A stretch of 64,000 nt of DNA from an uncultured Pseudomonadota bacterium (GCA_902788485.1 CADAKI010000002.1:89205-153204); one strand, 5' to 3'; positions 50,697 through 60,801 are shown, numbered from the stretch's first letter. Translations and numbers: made by a program. The notes: generated by a model from the letters alone, not told the origin.

Positions 50697-51905
50697 ATGG
50701 CAGAACAATGGAAATGTTATACTAAACCGTTTCGGGATACATGGATACATCTGTTGCATTCGGATGTGAATTTACAGGTAAGTGACGGGACAATCCCCGG
50801 GCTATTCCTGCGATATTCGGCGGCAACGCGTACTATCAGGTTTTTCCTGGGGTGTAAAATCGATAAAAAGAAATGTAACCTTTATATCGGGCGGTATAAC
50901 GATTATTCAATCAAAGACATTCGTGAAATGGCATGGAATATGCGGCATCAAATTGCCCAGGGGCAAGACCCACGTCGCGAAAAGATAGAACAACAAATGA
51001 AAGAAAAAGAGGCGCTTGGGGAAAAGTTCCAAGATTTATTCCCACAATACATGGATAAATATGCCAAGGTTTACAAGAAACCACGAACACAAGATTCTAA
51101 TTGGGGTGAATACCGATTATATCTGGGGCCAATGTTTGATAAATTATACATGCGTCAGATAGAAGAAAAGCATGTAATGGATGCCTATGCCAAATGGGTT
51201 AAAAAGACATCGTTTTCAACCGCAAATAAAGCACTGTCGTTATTCTCAAATTTCTGGGACTGGTGCGAAATGTATAAATACGTGGATCGCAACACCAACC
51301 CATGTAAATATGTCCGCAAAGGGGCAAATAAAGCCTATAAACCACAAATACTGGATCAAAATGGCTATCGTGCATTATCGCATGCGCTGGATGTTGGACC
51401 AAAGGTGTCCAGAATGCATCCACGATTATTCAATGCACTGCGGGTTTTAATGCTAACCGGATGTCGTGCATCAGAAATAACAGGACTGGAAGTAGACGAA
51501 TTGGCACTGATGCACAAAGTAATACATTTGAAAGACAGTAAGACTGGCGCCAGGGATGTTAAGTTATGTGATGCGGTTATACCGTATTTACAGGCTGCGC
51601 TGGATGAAGCAACTGCATTGGGCAGTAAATATGTCTTTCCGGGTGTGGGCAACATCCGCCGTCCGATAAATAACATCCGTAAACCGTTTGAATGGGCGCT
51701 GGAATACGCAAAACTGCCACACATGCGAATACACGACCTGCGACACTCATTTATCAGTATGGGGGCGAATATAGGCGAAAACATGGCCGCCATGAAAGAA
51801 GCGGCCGGACATTCCCGTATAACCACCACCGAAGGCTACACTCATATCATGGACAGCAGCACCTATCGCGCGATAAATAACGTTGCAAACGCAATATGTG
51901 GCTAG
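50697..51905 (+). CDS. Tyrosine integrase
   Basis: 402 residues, AAAGGAG upstream. The N-terminus has a DUF4102-like arm-binding region (LFLRYSAATRTIRFFLGCKIDKKKCNLYIGRYNDYSIKDIRE, partly quoted), then a SAM-like core-binding domain, then the catalytic domain with Arg in LMLTGCRASEITGLE, HDLRHSF (H-x-x-R), the second His in EAAGHSRITTTEGYTH and its nucleophile Tyr (about 381). All catalytic residues are present. It likely moves the island. The attachment site on the right is outside the window. Confidence 0.93.
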   Translation: MAEQWKCYTKPFRDTWIHLLHSDVNLQVSDGTIPGLFLRYSAATRTIRFFLGCKIDKKKCNLYIGRYNDYSIKDIREMAWNMRHQIAQGQDPRREKIEQQMKEKEALGEKFQDLFPQYMDKYAKVYKKPRTQDSNWGEYRLYLGPMFDKLYMRQIEEKHVMDAYAKWVKKTSFSTANKALSLFSNFWDWCEMYKYVDRNTNPCKYVRKGANKAYKPQILDQNGYRALSHALDVGPKVSRMHPRLFNALRVLMLTGCRASEITGLEVDELALMHKVIHLKDSKTGARDVKLCDAVIPYLQAALDEATALGSKYVFPGVGNIRRPINNIRKPFEWALEYAKLPHMRIHDLRHSFISMGANIGENMAAMKEAAGHSRITTTEGYTHIMDSSTYRAINNVANAICG

Positions 51906-51966
51906 TTGTGCGCTGGTGTATCGTGATGAATCAAATTCGCTCCGTTACAGGGGCGTTTTTATGGGA

Positions 51967-51979
51967 GTAACGGCGAGCG
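51967..51979 (+). repeat. GTAACGGCGAGCG repeat, copy 1
   Basis: First of three copies (also 52537-52549 and 53077-53089). Here and in copy 3 it continues with a GC-A-CGCCTC-type stretch and TACACACA. The 200-base gap between integrase and the winged-helix gene also has repeated GTGCGAACAC/GCGAACACCTA sequences at about 52075-52110. Confidence 0.5.
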
Positions 51980-52108
51980 CAACGCCTCTTTACACACACA
52001 TTGCCAAAATGTGTTCGCAGTTCGCACTTTGTGGGTGTAAACCGCAGAAATCTGGCAAAGCAGGGCAAAGCAGGGGTGCGAACACATGCGAACACCTAGT
52101 GCGAACAC

Positions 52109-52390
52109 CTAATGTGATTTGAAGGTATACTTGCGACCTTTGTTCTGACCGATGGCAACCAAAAAACCTTTATCTACTAAAACAGAAAACAATTGTCGGA
52201 CACGTTGAGGGGATTTGCCTGTGGCTTTTATTGCATCTGCAGCGGTGACTTCGCCCTTGGTAATAATGATCAGTGCGATGGTTTTTAAGAACTTGTGTTC
52301 GGTATCGCTCAACATATCGATAGTTATATCGCTAACTTTTTTATCGCTACTAGCGATATATTGACGTTGATTTATAAAATCGTCATACAT
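52109..52390 (-). CDS. Winged-helix protein
   Basis: 93 residues. SDTEHKFLKTIALIIITKGEVTAADAIKATGKSPQRVRQLFSVLVDKGFLVAIGQNKGRKYTF (partly quoted) forms one winged helix. It is close in style to ICE and plasmid regulators and to C-terminal domains of replication proteins. It is alone between the integrase and the palindrome-rich region. A role in island control is likely. Confidence 0.68.
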   Translation of the reverse strand: MYDDFINQRQYIASSDKKVSDITIDMLSDTEHKFLKTIALIIITKGEVTAADAIKATGKSPQRVRQLFSVLVDKGFLVAIGQNKGRKYTFKSH

Positions 52391-52503
52391 AAAAATTCAC
52401 CTTTTATCGGGTTTATTTTTGATTCTAACCCATTTTTCCGAAAAATCTAGTCTTTTAGAAAGCCGTCTAACTGTCCTGTATTGTGGCGTATCATAAAAAA
52501 TCA

Positions 52504-52590
52504 AAAAGGTACTGTCTGGACATTTTTCTACTGAGGGTAACGGCGAGCGTGGATATTTATTGCGTAAAAACAAAGCGTTAAGTGCGTACC
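52504..52590 (+). repeat. Noncoding repeat module, copy 2
   Basis: AAAAAGGTACTGT, then 19 bases, then GGGTAACGGCGAGCG at 52504-52549, followed at 52557-52590 by a 34-base unit (starts TTATTGCGTAAAAACAAAGC). Both parts recur at 52981-53089 with the same internal 31-base distance between AAAAAGG and GGGTAAC. Confidence 0.65.
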
Positions 52591-52683
52591 TGGGGTGCGC
52601 ACCAGGTTCGCACCCATGATTTCAGTTCTGAAATCATATCTGAAATCAGATATGATATCGTGTACGATTTCGTATACGATATC
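52582..52683. repeat. Four consecutive palindromes
   Basis: Stem 1: GTGCG-T-ACCTGG / CCAGGT-T-CGCAC (52582-52613). Stem 2: ATGATTTCAG/CTGAAATCAT (52616-52637). Stem 3: CATATCTGA/TCAGATATG (52635-52654). Stem 4: a 14-bp stem with one G-T pair, GATATCGT... to ...ACGATATC (52654-52683). They touch or overlap end to end. This looks like an origin, transfer or partition site of the mobile island. Confidence 0.7.
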
Positions 52684-52687
52684 GTGA

Positions 52688-52761
52688 GTAAAGAAAAAGA
52701 AAGAAGTAAGTAGTAAAGAAAAAGATAAATATAAAGAAAAAGATAATTGTAAAGAAAGAGA
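52688..52761 (+). repeat. Purine-rich direct repeats
   Basis: GTAAAGAAAAAGA at 52688 and 52713, with ATAAAGAAAAAGA at 52731 and GTAAAGAAAGAGA at 52749. It directly follows the palindromes. The whole 1075-base gap 52391-53465 holds the two repeat modules, the palindromes, this tract and a G/C-rich inverted stretch (TGCCGC/GCGGCA repeats at about 53160-53215). I see no gene in it. Confidence 0.65.
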
Positions 52762-52980
52762 AAGAAGTAATGCACGTTAAAATTGTTGAAAACCTGTTGA
52801 AAACTCACGTCCATCTGTTGGTATAGTTTGTAATGCTTTGCAATGTGTTGATAACTATTTTGTGCACACCAGATGTGTCACAAAGTATCAATGTGTTTTG
52901 CTATGCAAGGATGATAGTTAGCAATATGGTTTGTTACATACAGAGCAAAAAAGGTGTCCGCAGTCCGCGCCCTGGGGTGT

Positions 52981-53089
52981 TTATTCTGTAAAAGCAAAGG
53001 GTTAAGTGCGGACCATGAGTATGTGCGTGGTATGCGTCAAAACAAAAAGGTACTGTGACGGGATTTGCAATCAAGGGTAACGGCGAGCG
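52981..53089 (+). repeat. Noncoding repeat module, copy 3
   Basis: The 34-base unit (52981-53014, 29 of 34 bases equal to 52557-52590), then AAAAAGGTACTGT at 53044 and GGGTAACGGCGAGCG at 53075-53089. The two parts are in the reverse order compared with copy 2. Confidence 0.65.
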
Positions 53090-53465
53090 CAGCGCCTCGC
53101 TACACACAGGATATTTTTTTAAGCCGCATGCCACACTGCAGGGGTCAAGTGTGCAGAAATCTGGGGTTTTAGTGCGGCTTTGTGCCGCGGCAGTGCCGCA
53201 CTTATGCCGCACAGAGACAGAACAAATTGCCCATAAAACCCAATCCGGAACTATAAAAAATATCGTGATGTATTCATTTGATTCAAAAAGAATCGTAATG
53301 TTTTTCATGAATTTACATATAAAAATATCATGATTTTTTGGGTCAAATGTATCGTGGTGTATCATAATGTATCAACGAAAAAATCCGCAGAAAATAAGGG
53401 CTTTACAAATGAAAATTTTTCATGCATGGTGTGTGTAGAAAGATAAAAAATTTGGAGAAAAAGCC

Positions 53466-54968
53466 ATGAAAGATGTTGCAAATATTTTTAAATTGTCGCC
53501 AGACGAGTTGGAAAAGAAACGTAAGTCTAATAGAACGTTATGGAATGATACAGCGCCAGAGATAATAAAGTTTGCAAAGGATTTACAAGGATTATTAAAG
53601 GTTGTTGATACACCGTACGTGATAGGACTTGATGGTGGATATGGTACCGGAAAAACGCATTTCGCTACACGTTTCGCAATACAAATGGATTCAAAGATAA
53701 AGACTTTGTATTTCAGCGCATGGGAAAAAGATTACATTGCAGAACCGTTAAATGTTTTCGTTGAGCAAATTATTTGGCTGGTAAAAAAAGAACAAGAAGT
53801 AATAGATGAACAAACTAAACCAATCATTGCAAGAGTAATAGAAACATGGTGGAAGACAACGAAGTTTAACTTAAAGTTTTGTTGTGAAAAATTACCGGTT
53901 TCTATTGATACGGATATCAAACAGTTTATAACTGAAATAAATAATATTGGGCTTACAGAAGATATTTTTCAAGAAGCCAAAAGAAGTCTTGCAGAATATA
54001 TAAAACTACTCCCAAAGGGAAAGTTGGTTTTTATTGTAGATGATTTGGATAGATGTAGACCAGATACTGCTGTAAAAGTTTTAGAAATTATAAAACACTT
54101 TTTTGACATAGAAGGTTTGATTGTTGTGTTACCAACAAATCAGGCAAGAATGAAATTGTATATAGATGCTTTTTATGGCATACCCGTTGATGCATATCAA
54201 CGGTTAGGAAATCAAGAAGATTATTTGAGGAAGTTTTTTAACGAAATTATAAATATTCCAAGTTTGAATTATGAGAAAATATGTTCAGATCGCATCAATA
54301 AGAAAGAATTTAATAAAAATCTTGTTTATACAGGAAACGATTTTAACAGTATTATAGAACTGCAAAAATGGATTGCAGAATATGCTAAAAAATGTGGTTT
54401 TTCATATCGTGAAACGGTGGAAATTATCAAAAAAGCTAAAATTTTCTGCAATAATTACAATGAACCAATCAGATGTAGATTGCTTGCTTACACCTTGTGC
54501 AACCGCTTGCATAAACAAAAAGCAACAAAGTGGGCAGAACAAACGGATATTCAATATGGTGAAAACGATATTTATAAAAACGATCAACAAAATCCGAGAA
54601 TGCGAATATTTGGAAGTCATCCTGCTCATCCTGAATTAAATCAAATAAGATATGCTTTTAGCGTGCCTGCAGAATTTGATAATCTGGTAGCTCTATCTGC
54701 AAAGATGGCTCAAACTTATGCTGATTTGTATAAAAATATAGACGATTGTATCAAAAAAATAGCTGCTTTGACAGAGTATGATTTTCTTAACAATAAATTT
54801 TACTATGATCAGGCGAAACCAAGATTAGAACGTTTATTACCGCTTTTAAGACAACAGAAGGAAGATGCTGAAAAATTGCAAAAAGAGCATGGTTCTGACG
54901 ATAATGATGCGGAAAGAGCTAAAATTTATGCAAATTTAGCCAAAAATCCACAATTATTAAAAAAATAG
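53466..54968 (+). CDS. KAP family P-loop NTPase
   Basis: 500 residues, TTGGAGAAAAA upstream. Walker A GGYGTGKT (about 57-64) and Walker B KLVFIVDDLDRCRPD (about 185-199) with the KAP hallmark DDLDRCxPDxAVxVLExIKxFFD. Unlike many KAP proteins there is no obvious membrane insertion between the two motifs. KAP ATPases occur in phage-defence and mobile loci. It stands 57 bases before the helicase gene and probably belongs to the same operon. A partner role with the restriction complex is inference. Confidence 0.88.
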   Translation: MKDVANIFKLSPDELEKKRKSNRTLWNDTAPEIIKFAKDLQGLLKVVDTPYVIGLDGGYGTGKTHFATRFAIQMDSKIKTLYFSAWEKDYIAEPLNVFVEQIIWLVKKEQEVIDEQTKPIIARVIETWWKTTKFNLKFCCEKLPVSIDTDIKQFITEINNIGLTEDIFQEAKRSLAEYIKLLPKGKLVFIVDDLDRCRPDTAVKVLEIIKHFFDIEGLIVVLPTNQARMKLYIDAFYGIPVDAYQRLGNQEDYLRKFFNEIINIPSLNYEKICSDRINKKEFNKNLVYTGNDFNSIIELQKWIAEYAKKCGFSYRETVEIIKKAKIFCNNYNEPIRCRLLAYTLCNRLHKQKATKWAEQTDIQYGENDIYKNDQQNPRMRIFGSHPAHPELNQIRYAFSVPAEFDNLVALSAKMAQTYADLYKNIDDCIKKIAALTEYDFLNNKFYYDQAKPRLERLLPLLRQQKEDAEKLQKEHGSDDNDAERAKIYANLAKNPQLLKK

Positions 54969-55025
54969 GATTATTTGTAGATTTTTTTGAACATTTGTCC
55001 TACTATACCCCAAAAGGGTTCGTAT

Positions 55026-58000
55026 ATGGCTTTGTTCAATAATAAAATACAATTATTTGATAATATAAACAACAGGTTAGCGGATGATCTGAAAACCGAA
55101 ATAAAAAAGCATTCCAAACTATCTATTGCTGCGGCATGTTTTTCTATTTATGCATATCAAGATTTGAAGAAACAGTTGGAAAATATAGATGAATTGCGTT
55201 TTATATTTACATCGCCGACATTTTTAAGTGGAAACAATCATAAAGAACAACGCGAATTTTACATTCCCCGCCAAGAACGCGAACAAAGTTTGTATGGTAC
55301 TGATTTTGAATTGCGGTTACGTAACCAAATGACACAAAAAGCAATATCTAAAGAATGTGCAGATTGGATCCGAGCCAAAGTGCAATTTAAATCCAACAAA
55401 ACAAACCGTTTTATACAGCCTTTTATAAACATTGGGGACAAATATACCTACATCGGAATGAACGGTTTTACAACGACAGATTTGGGTACAGAAAAGGGCA
55501 ATGCGTTGGCGATGTATGTCAACCGCTTGGAAAATGAAAACAGCAAGCAATATTTGAATCTGTTCAATGAAATTTGGAATGATCCAGAACAAATGGAAGA
55601 TGTAAAACAGCGAATTCTGGAACATATTGAAACAATTTATGCAGAAAATGCACCAGAATACATCTATATGGTGACTTTATATAACATTTTTAAAGAATTT
55701 TTGAATGATATTTCTGATGATGTTCTGCCGAATGAAGCAACAGGATTTAAACAAAGCCAGATATGGAATAAGTTGTTTGCGTTTCAAAAAGATGCAGCCA
55801 GGGATATAATCCACAAATTGGAAAAATATAATGGATGTATTTTGGCGGATTCAGTTGGTCTTGGTAAAACATTTACTGCGCTGGCGGTTATAAAATACTA
55901 TGAATGCCGTAATAAGAGTGTATTGGTTTTGTGTCCCAAAAAGTTGCAAGACAACTGGGCAACATTTAAAGAAAATTATTTGAATAATCCTGTGGCCAAG
56001 GACAGATTACGTTATGATGTATTATATCATACCGATTTGTCACGTGATCATGGTATGTCTGGCAACATAGATTTATCCAAAATCAATTGGGGTAATTATG
56101 ATTTACTTGTGATAGATGAAAGTCACAACTTTAGAAATGGTGGTAAAACAACTGTCGATGAAGATGGCATAGAATCATATAATCGTTATAATCAATTGAT
56201 GGAGAAAGTTCTTAAACCTGGTGTAAAAACAAAAGTGTTGATGCTGTCTGCAACGCCGGTAAATAATCGTTTTGTTGATTTGAAATATCAATTGGAATTG
56301 GCATACGAAGGTATAGAAGACGAGATAAACGAAAAACTGAATACCAAGAAAAGTTTAAGCGTCATCTTTAACAACGCCCAACGTGCCTTTAATGATTGGA
56401 GCAAATTGCCTGAAGAAAAACGTACAACTGAAGAATTGTTGAACAAGTTGGATCAAGATTTTTTCGAGGTTTTGGATTCCGTAACAATTGCCAGAAGCCG
56501 TAAGCATATTGAAAAGAGCTATGATACTTCCGAAATTGGAAAATTCCCAACCCGCCTTGAACCAGATAACAGGTATCCGGCAATCACTTTGGATGACACT
56601 TTGGGAATAAATTATGCGGATTTGTTTGGAAAATTAGAACATTTGTATCTTAGTGTTTATTCGCCATCAAAATTCATATTCCCAAGTAAATTGCCAAAAT
56701 ATGAATCCAAATACGGTAAAAAAGCAGGGAAAGGTATTTCACTTACTGGCCGTGAAATGGGAACCCGCAAGTTGATGGCAATCAATTTGATGAAGCGTCT
56801 GGAAAGTTCATGGTTCTCTTTTAATGAAACGGCCAAATCCATAGCAGATAAAATCAATAATGCGGTATCTGCGATAGAAAAGTTTAAAAAATCCCATACT
56901 GCCAAAGGATTCAAACTGGATATATTCGATATCGATGATGAAGATGACCAAATTGATACAACCTATGGTGAATATAGCATTGATTTCAACGATATGGATT
57001 ATGAATCTTGGTTGCGTGAATTACAAAATGATCAGGCGATCTTTAATGATATCATAGAATTATTCAGTCACATGACCCCAGAGTTAGACAATAAGTTAAA
57101 CGAACTTAAATCTATTATCAAAAATAAAATTGAACATCCATTAAATGCGAATAACAAAAAAGTTTTGATATTTACTGCATGGGCCGATACCGCACAATAC
57201 TTGTACGACAATATATCAAAATATGTGTCCAAAGAATTTGGTTTGAATACGGGCGTGGTGACCGGTGATGCGAATACCAGTGATTCCACAATTAAACGCA
57301 ATGGAGACAAGGGTAAATTTGATTTTAATGAATTGTTAACAATGTTTTCACCAGTATCCAAGGATCGTGATGTATTGAACAATATGCCGTCCGAAGATAT
57401 CGATATTTTAATCGGTACAGACTGCATCAGTGAAGGGCAAAATTTGCAGGACTGTGATTATATGGTGAATTTTGATATTCACTGGAATCCTGTTCGTATT
57501 GTACAGCGTTTCGGTCGTATTGACCGTATCGGTAGTCAAAACGATAAAATCCAGATGGTTAATTTCTGGCCAGAACGCGAATTGGATAAATACATCGATT
57601 TGACTAACCGTGTTCAAAATCGTATGACCGGGGTTGCTATTACCAGTACCGGTATAAACGTCATTGGTAAAGATCAGGATTTGCAATACAGAAAGGCTCA
57701 GCTCGAAAAGATTAAAACAGAAACACCAGATCTGGAAGACATGAATACTGGTGTGAATATCATGGATTTGGGTCTGAATGAATTCAGATTAGAAGTTGTT
57801 GATTATCGTAAATCACATCCTGAAATTGAACATGCGGCCAAGGGTATGCACGCCGTTGTTGCCGCGACATCAGATATGCCGTCTGGGGTAATATTCGTAC
57901 TGCGTAATGTCAATAACGGTGAAAAGATAGACAAACAAAACAGATTGCATCCATTCTATATGGTTTATCTGTCTGAAAAAGGTGATGTTGTTTGTGATCA

Positions 58001-58280
58001 TTTAAGTGCCAAAAAGATGTTGGATATCATGGGCCGGTTATGCAAAGGACAAACATCGCCGAATAAAGCCTTATGCAAAAGCTTTAATGCCGAAACCAAA
58101 GACGGTTTTGATATGAAACATTATTCCGATATGTTGAACAAATCCATCCAGACGATTATAAACGTCAAAGAAGAATCCGATGTGAACAGTATATTCACTT
58201 ATGGTGGATCAACACTGGGGGTAAACAATATTCAGGGATTGGATGATTTTGAACTAATTTGCTTTGTGGTGGTGAAATGA
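55026..58280 (+). CDS. SNF2-type helicase with degenerate PLD-like N-terminus
   Basis: 1084 residues from ATG 55026, behind AAAAGGG; the frame opens earlier at 54987. Residues 25-165 have the pattern of phospholipase D-like helicase-associated domains (LSIAAACFSIYAYQDL, LRFIFTSPTF, KYTYIGMNGFTTTDLG), but no HKD motif is seen, so no nuclease activity is expected. Walker A ADSVGLGKTFTAL (about 272-284), LLVIDESHNFR (about 360), MLSATPVNNR, and the C-terminal helicase with QNLQDCDYMVNFDIHWNP and QRFGRIDRIGS (about 805-840). It should move on DNA in the restriction system. Its TGA overlaps the next ATG (ATGA). Confidence 0.88.
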   Translation: MALFNNKIQLFDNINNRLADDLKTEIKKHSKLSIAAACFSIYAYQDLKKQLENIDELRFIFTSPTFLSGNNHKEQREFYIPRQEREQSLYGTDFELRLRNQMTQKAISKECADWIRAKVQFKSNKTNRFIQPFINIGDKYTYIGMNGFTTTDLGTEKGNALAMYVNRLENENSKQYLNLFNEIWNDPEQMEDVKQRILEHIETIYAENAPEYIYMVTLYNIFKEFLNDISDDVLPNEATGFKQSQIWNKLFAFQKDAARDIIHKLEKYNGCILADSVGLGKTFTALAVIKYYECRNKSVLVLCPKKLQDNWATFKENYLNNPVAKDRLRYDVLYHTDLSRDHGMSGNIDLSKINWGNYDLLVIDESHNFRNGGKTTVDEDGIESYNRYNQLMEKVLKPGVKTKVLMLSATPVNNRFVDLKYQLELAYEGIEDEINEKLNTKKSLSVIFNNAQRAFNDWSKLPEEKRTTEELLNKLDQDFFEVLDSVTIARSRKHIEKSYDTSEIGKFPTRLEPDNRYPAITLDDTLGINYADLFGKLEHLYLSVYSPSKFIFPSKLPKYESKYGKKAGKGISLTGREMGTRKLMAINLMKRLESSWFSFNETAKSIADKINNAVSAIEKFKKSHTAKGFKLDIFDIDDEDDQIDTTYGEYSIDFNDMDYESWLRELQNDQAIFNDIIELFSHMTPELDNKLNELKSIIKNKIEHPLNANNKKVLIFTAWADTAQYLYDNISKYVSKEFGLNTGVVTGDANTSDSTIKRNGDKGKFDFNELLTMFSPVSKDRDVLNNMPSEDIDILIGTDCISEGQNLQDCDYMVNFDIHWNPVRIVQRFGRIDRIGSQNDKIQMVNFWPERELDKYIDLTNRVQNRMTGVAITSTGINVIGKDQDLQYRKAQLEKIKTETPDLEDMNTGVNIMDLGLNEFRLEVVDYRKSHPEIEHAAKGMHAVVAATSDMPSGVIFVLRNVNNGEKIDKQNRLHPFYMVYLSEKGDVVCDHLSAKKMLDIMGRLCKGQTSPNKALCKSFNAETKDGFDMKHYSDMLNKSIQTIINVKEESDVNSIFTYGGSTLGVNNIQGLDDFELICFVVVK

Positions 58281-58915
58281 ATTGGCCAAAAACGACCGAA
58301 ATCGGTAAATTTTTAGCAAAAGAACGCTTTTATGCCCAGAACACACTAACCGGGGCATTGAAACAGGCTTTGGTCGATGATGTTGAAAAAATAACGATAT
58401 CAAATAGATTGGCGCGTGACACTTTGAATGTTGATGCTGGAACCGAATTCCCAGAAATACTGGTTTTGAAAATCAAATTAAAGCATAAAAAGATAAACGA
58501 AAAATTGTTGGATGCGCTGGATAAAACAATTTGCGCTGGATATGTTCTGTTTGTCCTAGAATATGGTGATAAACTGTGTGCCAGCATCGCACATAAAACG
58601 ATAAATACCAAAGATTCAAGTACAATAGACAAACGTTGGACGACCGAATGGATGGATGGTTTGAATCTTGAATTGCATGGCACCACGTTGGATAAAATAT
58701 ACAATGGCTTCATAGAACAAATATCTGCTGGCCGCGTAAAAACCGAAGGTGTCGGTCTGCAAAATGCGGTTGATCGTGATATAGAACGCACAAAATTGGA
58801 AAAACAAATATCTGATTTGGAACAAAAATTACGCACAACGGTGCAATTAAATAAAAAGTTTGAAATAAAAGATCAAATTCGTAAAATAGAAGCGAAAGTA
58901 AAGGAGCTGTCATGA
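58277..58915 (+). CDS. DUF4391 domain protein
   Basis: 212 residues from ATG 58277. The start NWPKTTEIGKFLAKERFY and an AEIVLKIKLKHK-like strand region followed by WTTEWMDGLNLELHGTTLDKIYNGFIEQI match DUF4391 proteins, which sit between SNF2 helicase and methyltransferase genes in many restriction loci. The C-terminus is a coiled coil (IERTKLEKQISDLEQKL). Biochemical role unknown. Translationally coupled at both ends by ATGA overlaps. Confidence 0.75.
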   Translation: MNWPKTTEIGKFLAKERFYAQNTLTGALKQALVDDVEKITISNRLARDTLNVDAGTEFPEILVLKIKLKHKKINEKLLDALDKTICAGYVLFVLEYGDKLCASIAHKTINTKDSSTIDKRWTTEWMDGLNLELHGTTLDKIYNGFIEQISAGRVKTEGVGLQNAVDRDIERTKLEKQISDLEQKLRTTVQLNKKFEIKDQIRKIEAKVKELS

Positions 58916-60783
58916 CAGAAAAGTTAAAAATGGAACAAAATCCGATGTCGCCGGTTTTGGAAGCAATAAAACAAGTTTGCCCAGGTGCGGTGAATGATAA
59001 TGGAACAATAGATTTTGATGTGTTGAAATCAGAATTGTCTGACAGTGTGGTTGAAGGACAACGCGAGAGATATGAATTTGATTGGGTTGGTAAAGAAAAT
59101 GCCATACGTGAATATAAACGTAAAATCAGAAAAACTTTACGACCTGTCGTTGAAGATTCTAAAAATTGGGAAACAACTCAGAATTTATACATAGAAGGTG
59201 ATAACCTGGATGCATTAAAGTTGCTACAAAAATCATATTTGCATAAAGTAAAAATGATCTACATTGACCCACCATATAATACCGGAAATGATTTCGTATA
59301 TTGTGACGATTTTGCTGAAGATTGTAAACAATACTTGGATAAAAAAGAAGTATGTGATGCGGATGGCAATCGTTTGTTTGTAAATAAACGTGACAACGGC
59401 CAATATCACTCTAATTGGTGTTCAATGATGTATCCGCGTTTAAAATTGGCACGTGATTTATTATCTGATGATGGGCTCATCTTTATTTCCATTGATGACC
59501 ACGAACAAGCGAATTTAAAAAAGATTTGTGATGAAATATTTGGAGAAGGGAATTTTATAGCTCAATTTAATTGGATGAAAACGTCGACACCACCGAGTTT
59601 ATCAAAAAATGTTAGAAAAAAATTTGAATATGTTTTATGTTACGCAAAAAAACAAAATGATACAGGATTGAATGGTGGAATCGTAGAGGGTGGAGATATG
59701 CCGTTATTAAATGATGGCAATAGCTTTGGTACATTGGTGTTTCCGAAAGACTCTGTTGTTTTTAAGATTCCTGATGGTAAGTATAAAGCGGGACAGTATG
59801 ACAGAGTGTCTTTAGAAAAAGATATTATTGTAGAAAATGGGAAATCTATCACTGATGTTGAGTTGTCTGGTAATTTTAAGTGGCAACAATCTACATTAAA
59901 TGAAGAAGTAAAGGCTGGTACAGTATTTCGTATCAAAACAGAGAGATTCGCGATAAGGTATGAACGGTCTGGTGAGCGAATAAAAGTTCCTTCGAATGTG
60001 ATTTCTAAGGAAGAGTGTAATGTAGGGACTAATGAAGATGCTCAAAAAGATATAATCTCTTTATTTAATCAAAAAATTATGGACTATCCGAAACCGGTAA
60101 GTTTGCTAAAATATGTAATAAACATGAAAACTTCTGAAGATGATATTGTGTTAGATTTTTTCTCAGGGTCTGCGACTACCGCACATGCAATAATGCGGCT
60201 AAATGCGGAAGATGGCGGATGTCGTAAATTTATAATGGTGCAGTTGCCAGAACCAACAGCCGAAGATTCCGAAGCTTTTAAAGCCGGGTATAAAAACATT
60301 TGCGAAATTGGTAAAGAACGAATCCGTCGTGCAGGCGATAAAATAGTTGCTGAAACAGGGAGAACAGACTTGGATATCGGCTTCCGCGTATTGCGTATAG
60401 ATTCAAGTAATATGAAAGAAGTTTATTATAAGCCATCTGACACAAAACAATCCGGATTGCTTGATTTGGTAGATAACATAGAAGATGGCAGAACAGATAT
60501 GGATTTGTTATTTGGGGTGATGGTTGATTGTGGTTTACCATTGAATATGCCAATTGAAACTAAAACATCACATGGCAAGACGTATTATGTTGTGAATAAT
60601 GCCGATTTAATAGCCTGTTTTGAAGACAGTATATCAGAAGACCTAATTCGGGAAATCGCAAAACAAAAACCTATATGTGCAGTATTCAAGGATTTTTCGT
60701 TTGCTGAGGCAAAAGACAAAGTAAATGTATCAGAAATCTTTAAAAATTTCTGTGGCGATGATAAATGCTTAAAAATACTGTAA
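58912..60783 (+). CDS. Type III-like DNA adenine methyltransferase (Mod)
   Basis: 623 residues, AAGGAG upstream, ATGA overlap with DUF4391. Motif IV DPPYNTGND at about 119-127 comes before the AdoMet motif FSGSATTAHA at about 416-425, which is the beta-class order of Mod proteins. LISDDGLIFISIDDHEQANLK and FGEGNFIAQFNW are family segments (partly quoted). The variable middle (about 235-395) is the target recognition part. It should methylate adenine at a short asymmetric site, protecting host DNA and forming a complex with Res. Confidence 0.92.
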   Translation: MTEKLKMEQNPMSPVLEAIKQVCPGAVNDNGTIDFDVLKSELSDSVVEGQRERYEFDWVGKENAIREYKRKIRKTLRPVVEDSKNWETTQNLYIEGDNLDALKLLQKSYLHKVKMIYIDPPYNTGNDFVYCDDFAEDCKQYLDKKEVCDADGNRLFVNKRDNGQYHSNWCSMMYPRLKLARDLLSDDGLIFISIDDHEQANLKKICDEIFGEGNFIAQFNWMKTSTPPSLSKNVRKKFEYVLCYAKKQNDTGLNGGIVEGGDMPLLNDGNSFGTLVFPKDSVVFKIPDGKYKAGQYDRVSLEKDIIVENGKSITDVELSGNFKWQQSTLNEEVKAGTVFRIKTERFAIRYERSGERIKVPSNVISKEECNVGTNEDAQKDIISLFNQKIMDYPKPVSLLKYVINMKTSEDDIVLDFFSGSATTAHAIMRLNAEDGGCRKFIMVQLPEPTAEDSEAFKAGYKNICEIGKERIRRAGDKIVAETGRTDLDIGFRVLRIDSSNMKEVYYKPSDTKQSGLLDLVDNIEDGRTDMDLLFGVMVDCGLPLNMPIETKTSHGKTYYVVNNADLIACFEDSISEDLIREIAKQKPICAVFKDFSFAEAKDKVNVSEIFKNFCGDDKCLKIL

Positions 60784-60801
60784 TTGTACGGAGGGTTTCT
60801 G

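Noticed and set aside
52578-52814. Minus-strand ORF rich in Phe, Leu and Tyr
   Set aside because: It is the complement of the purine-rich repeat tract; low complexity and no ribosome site.
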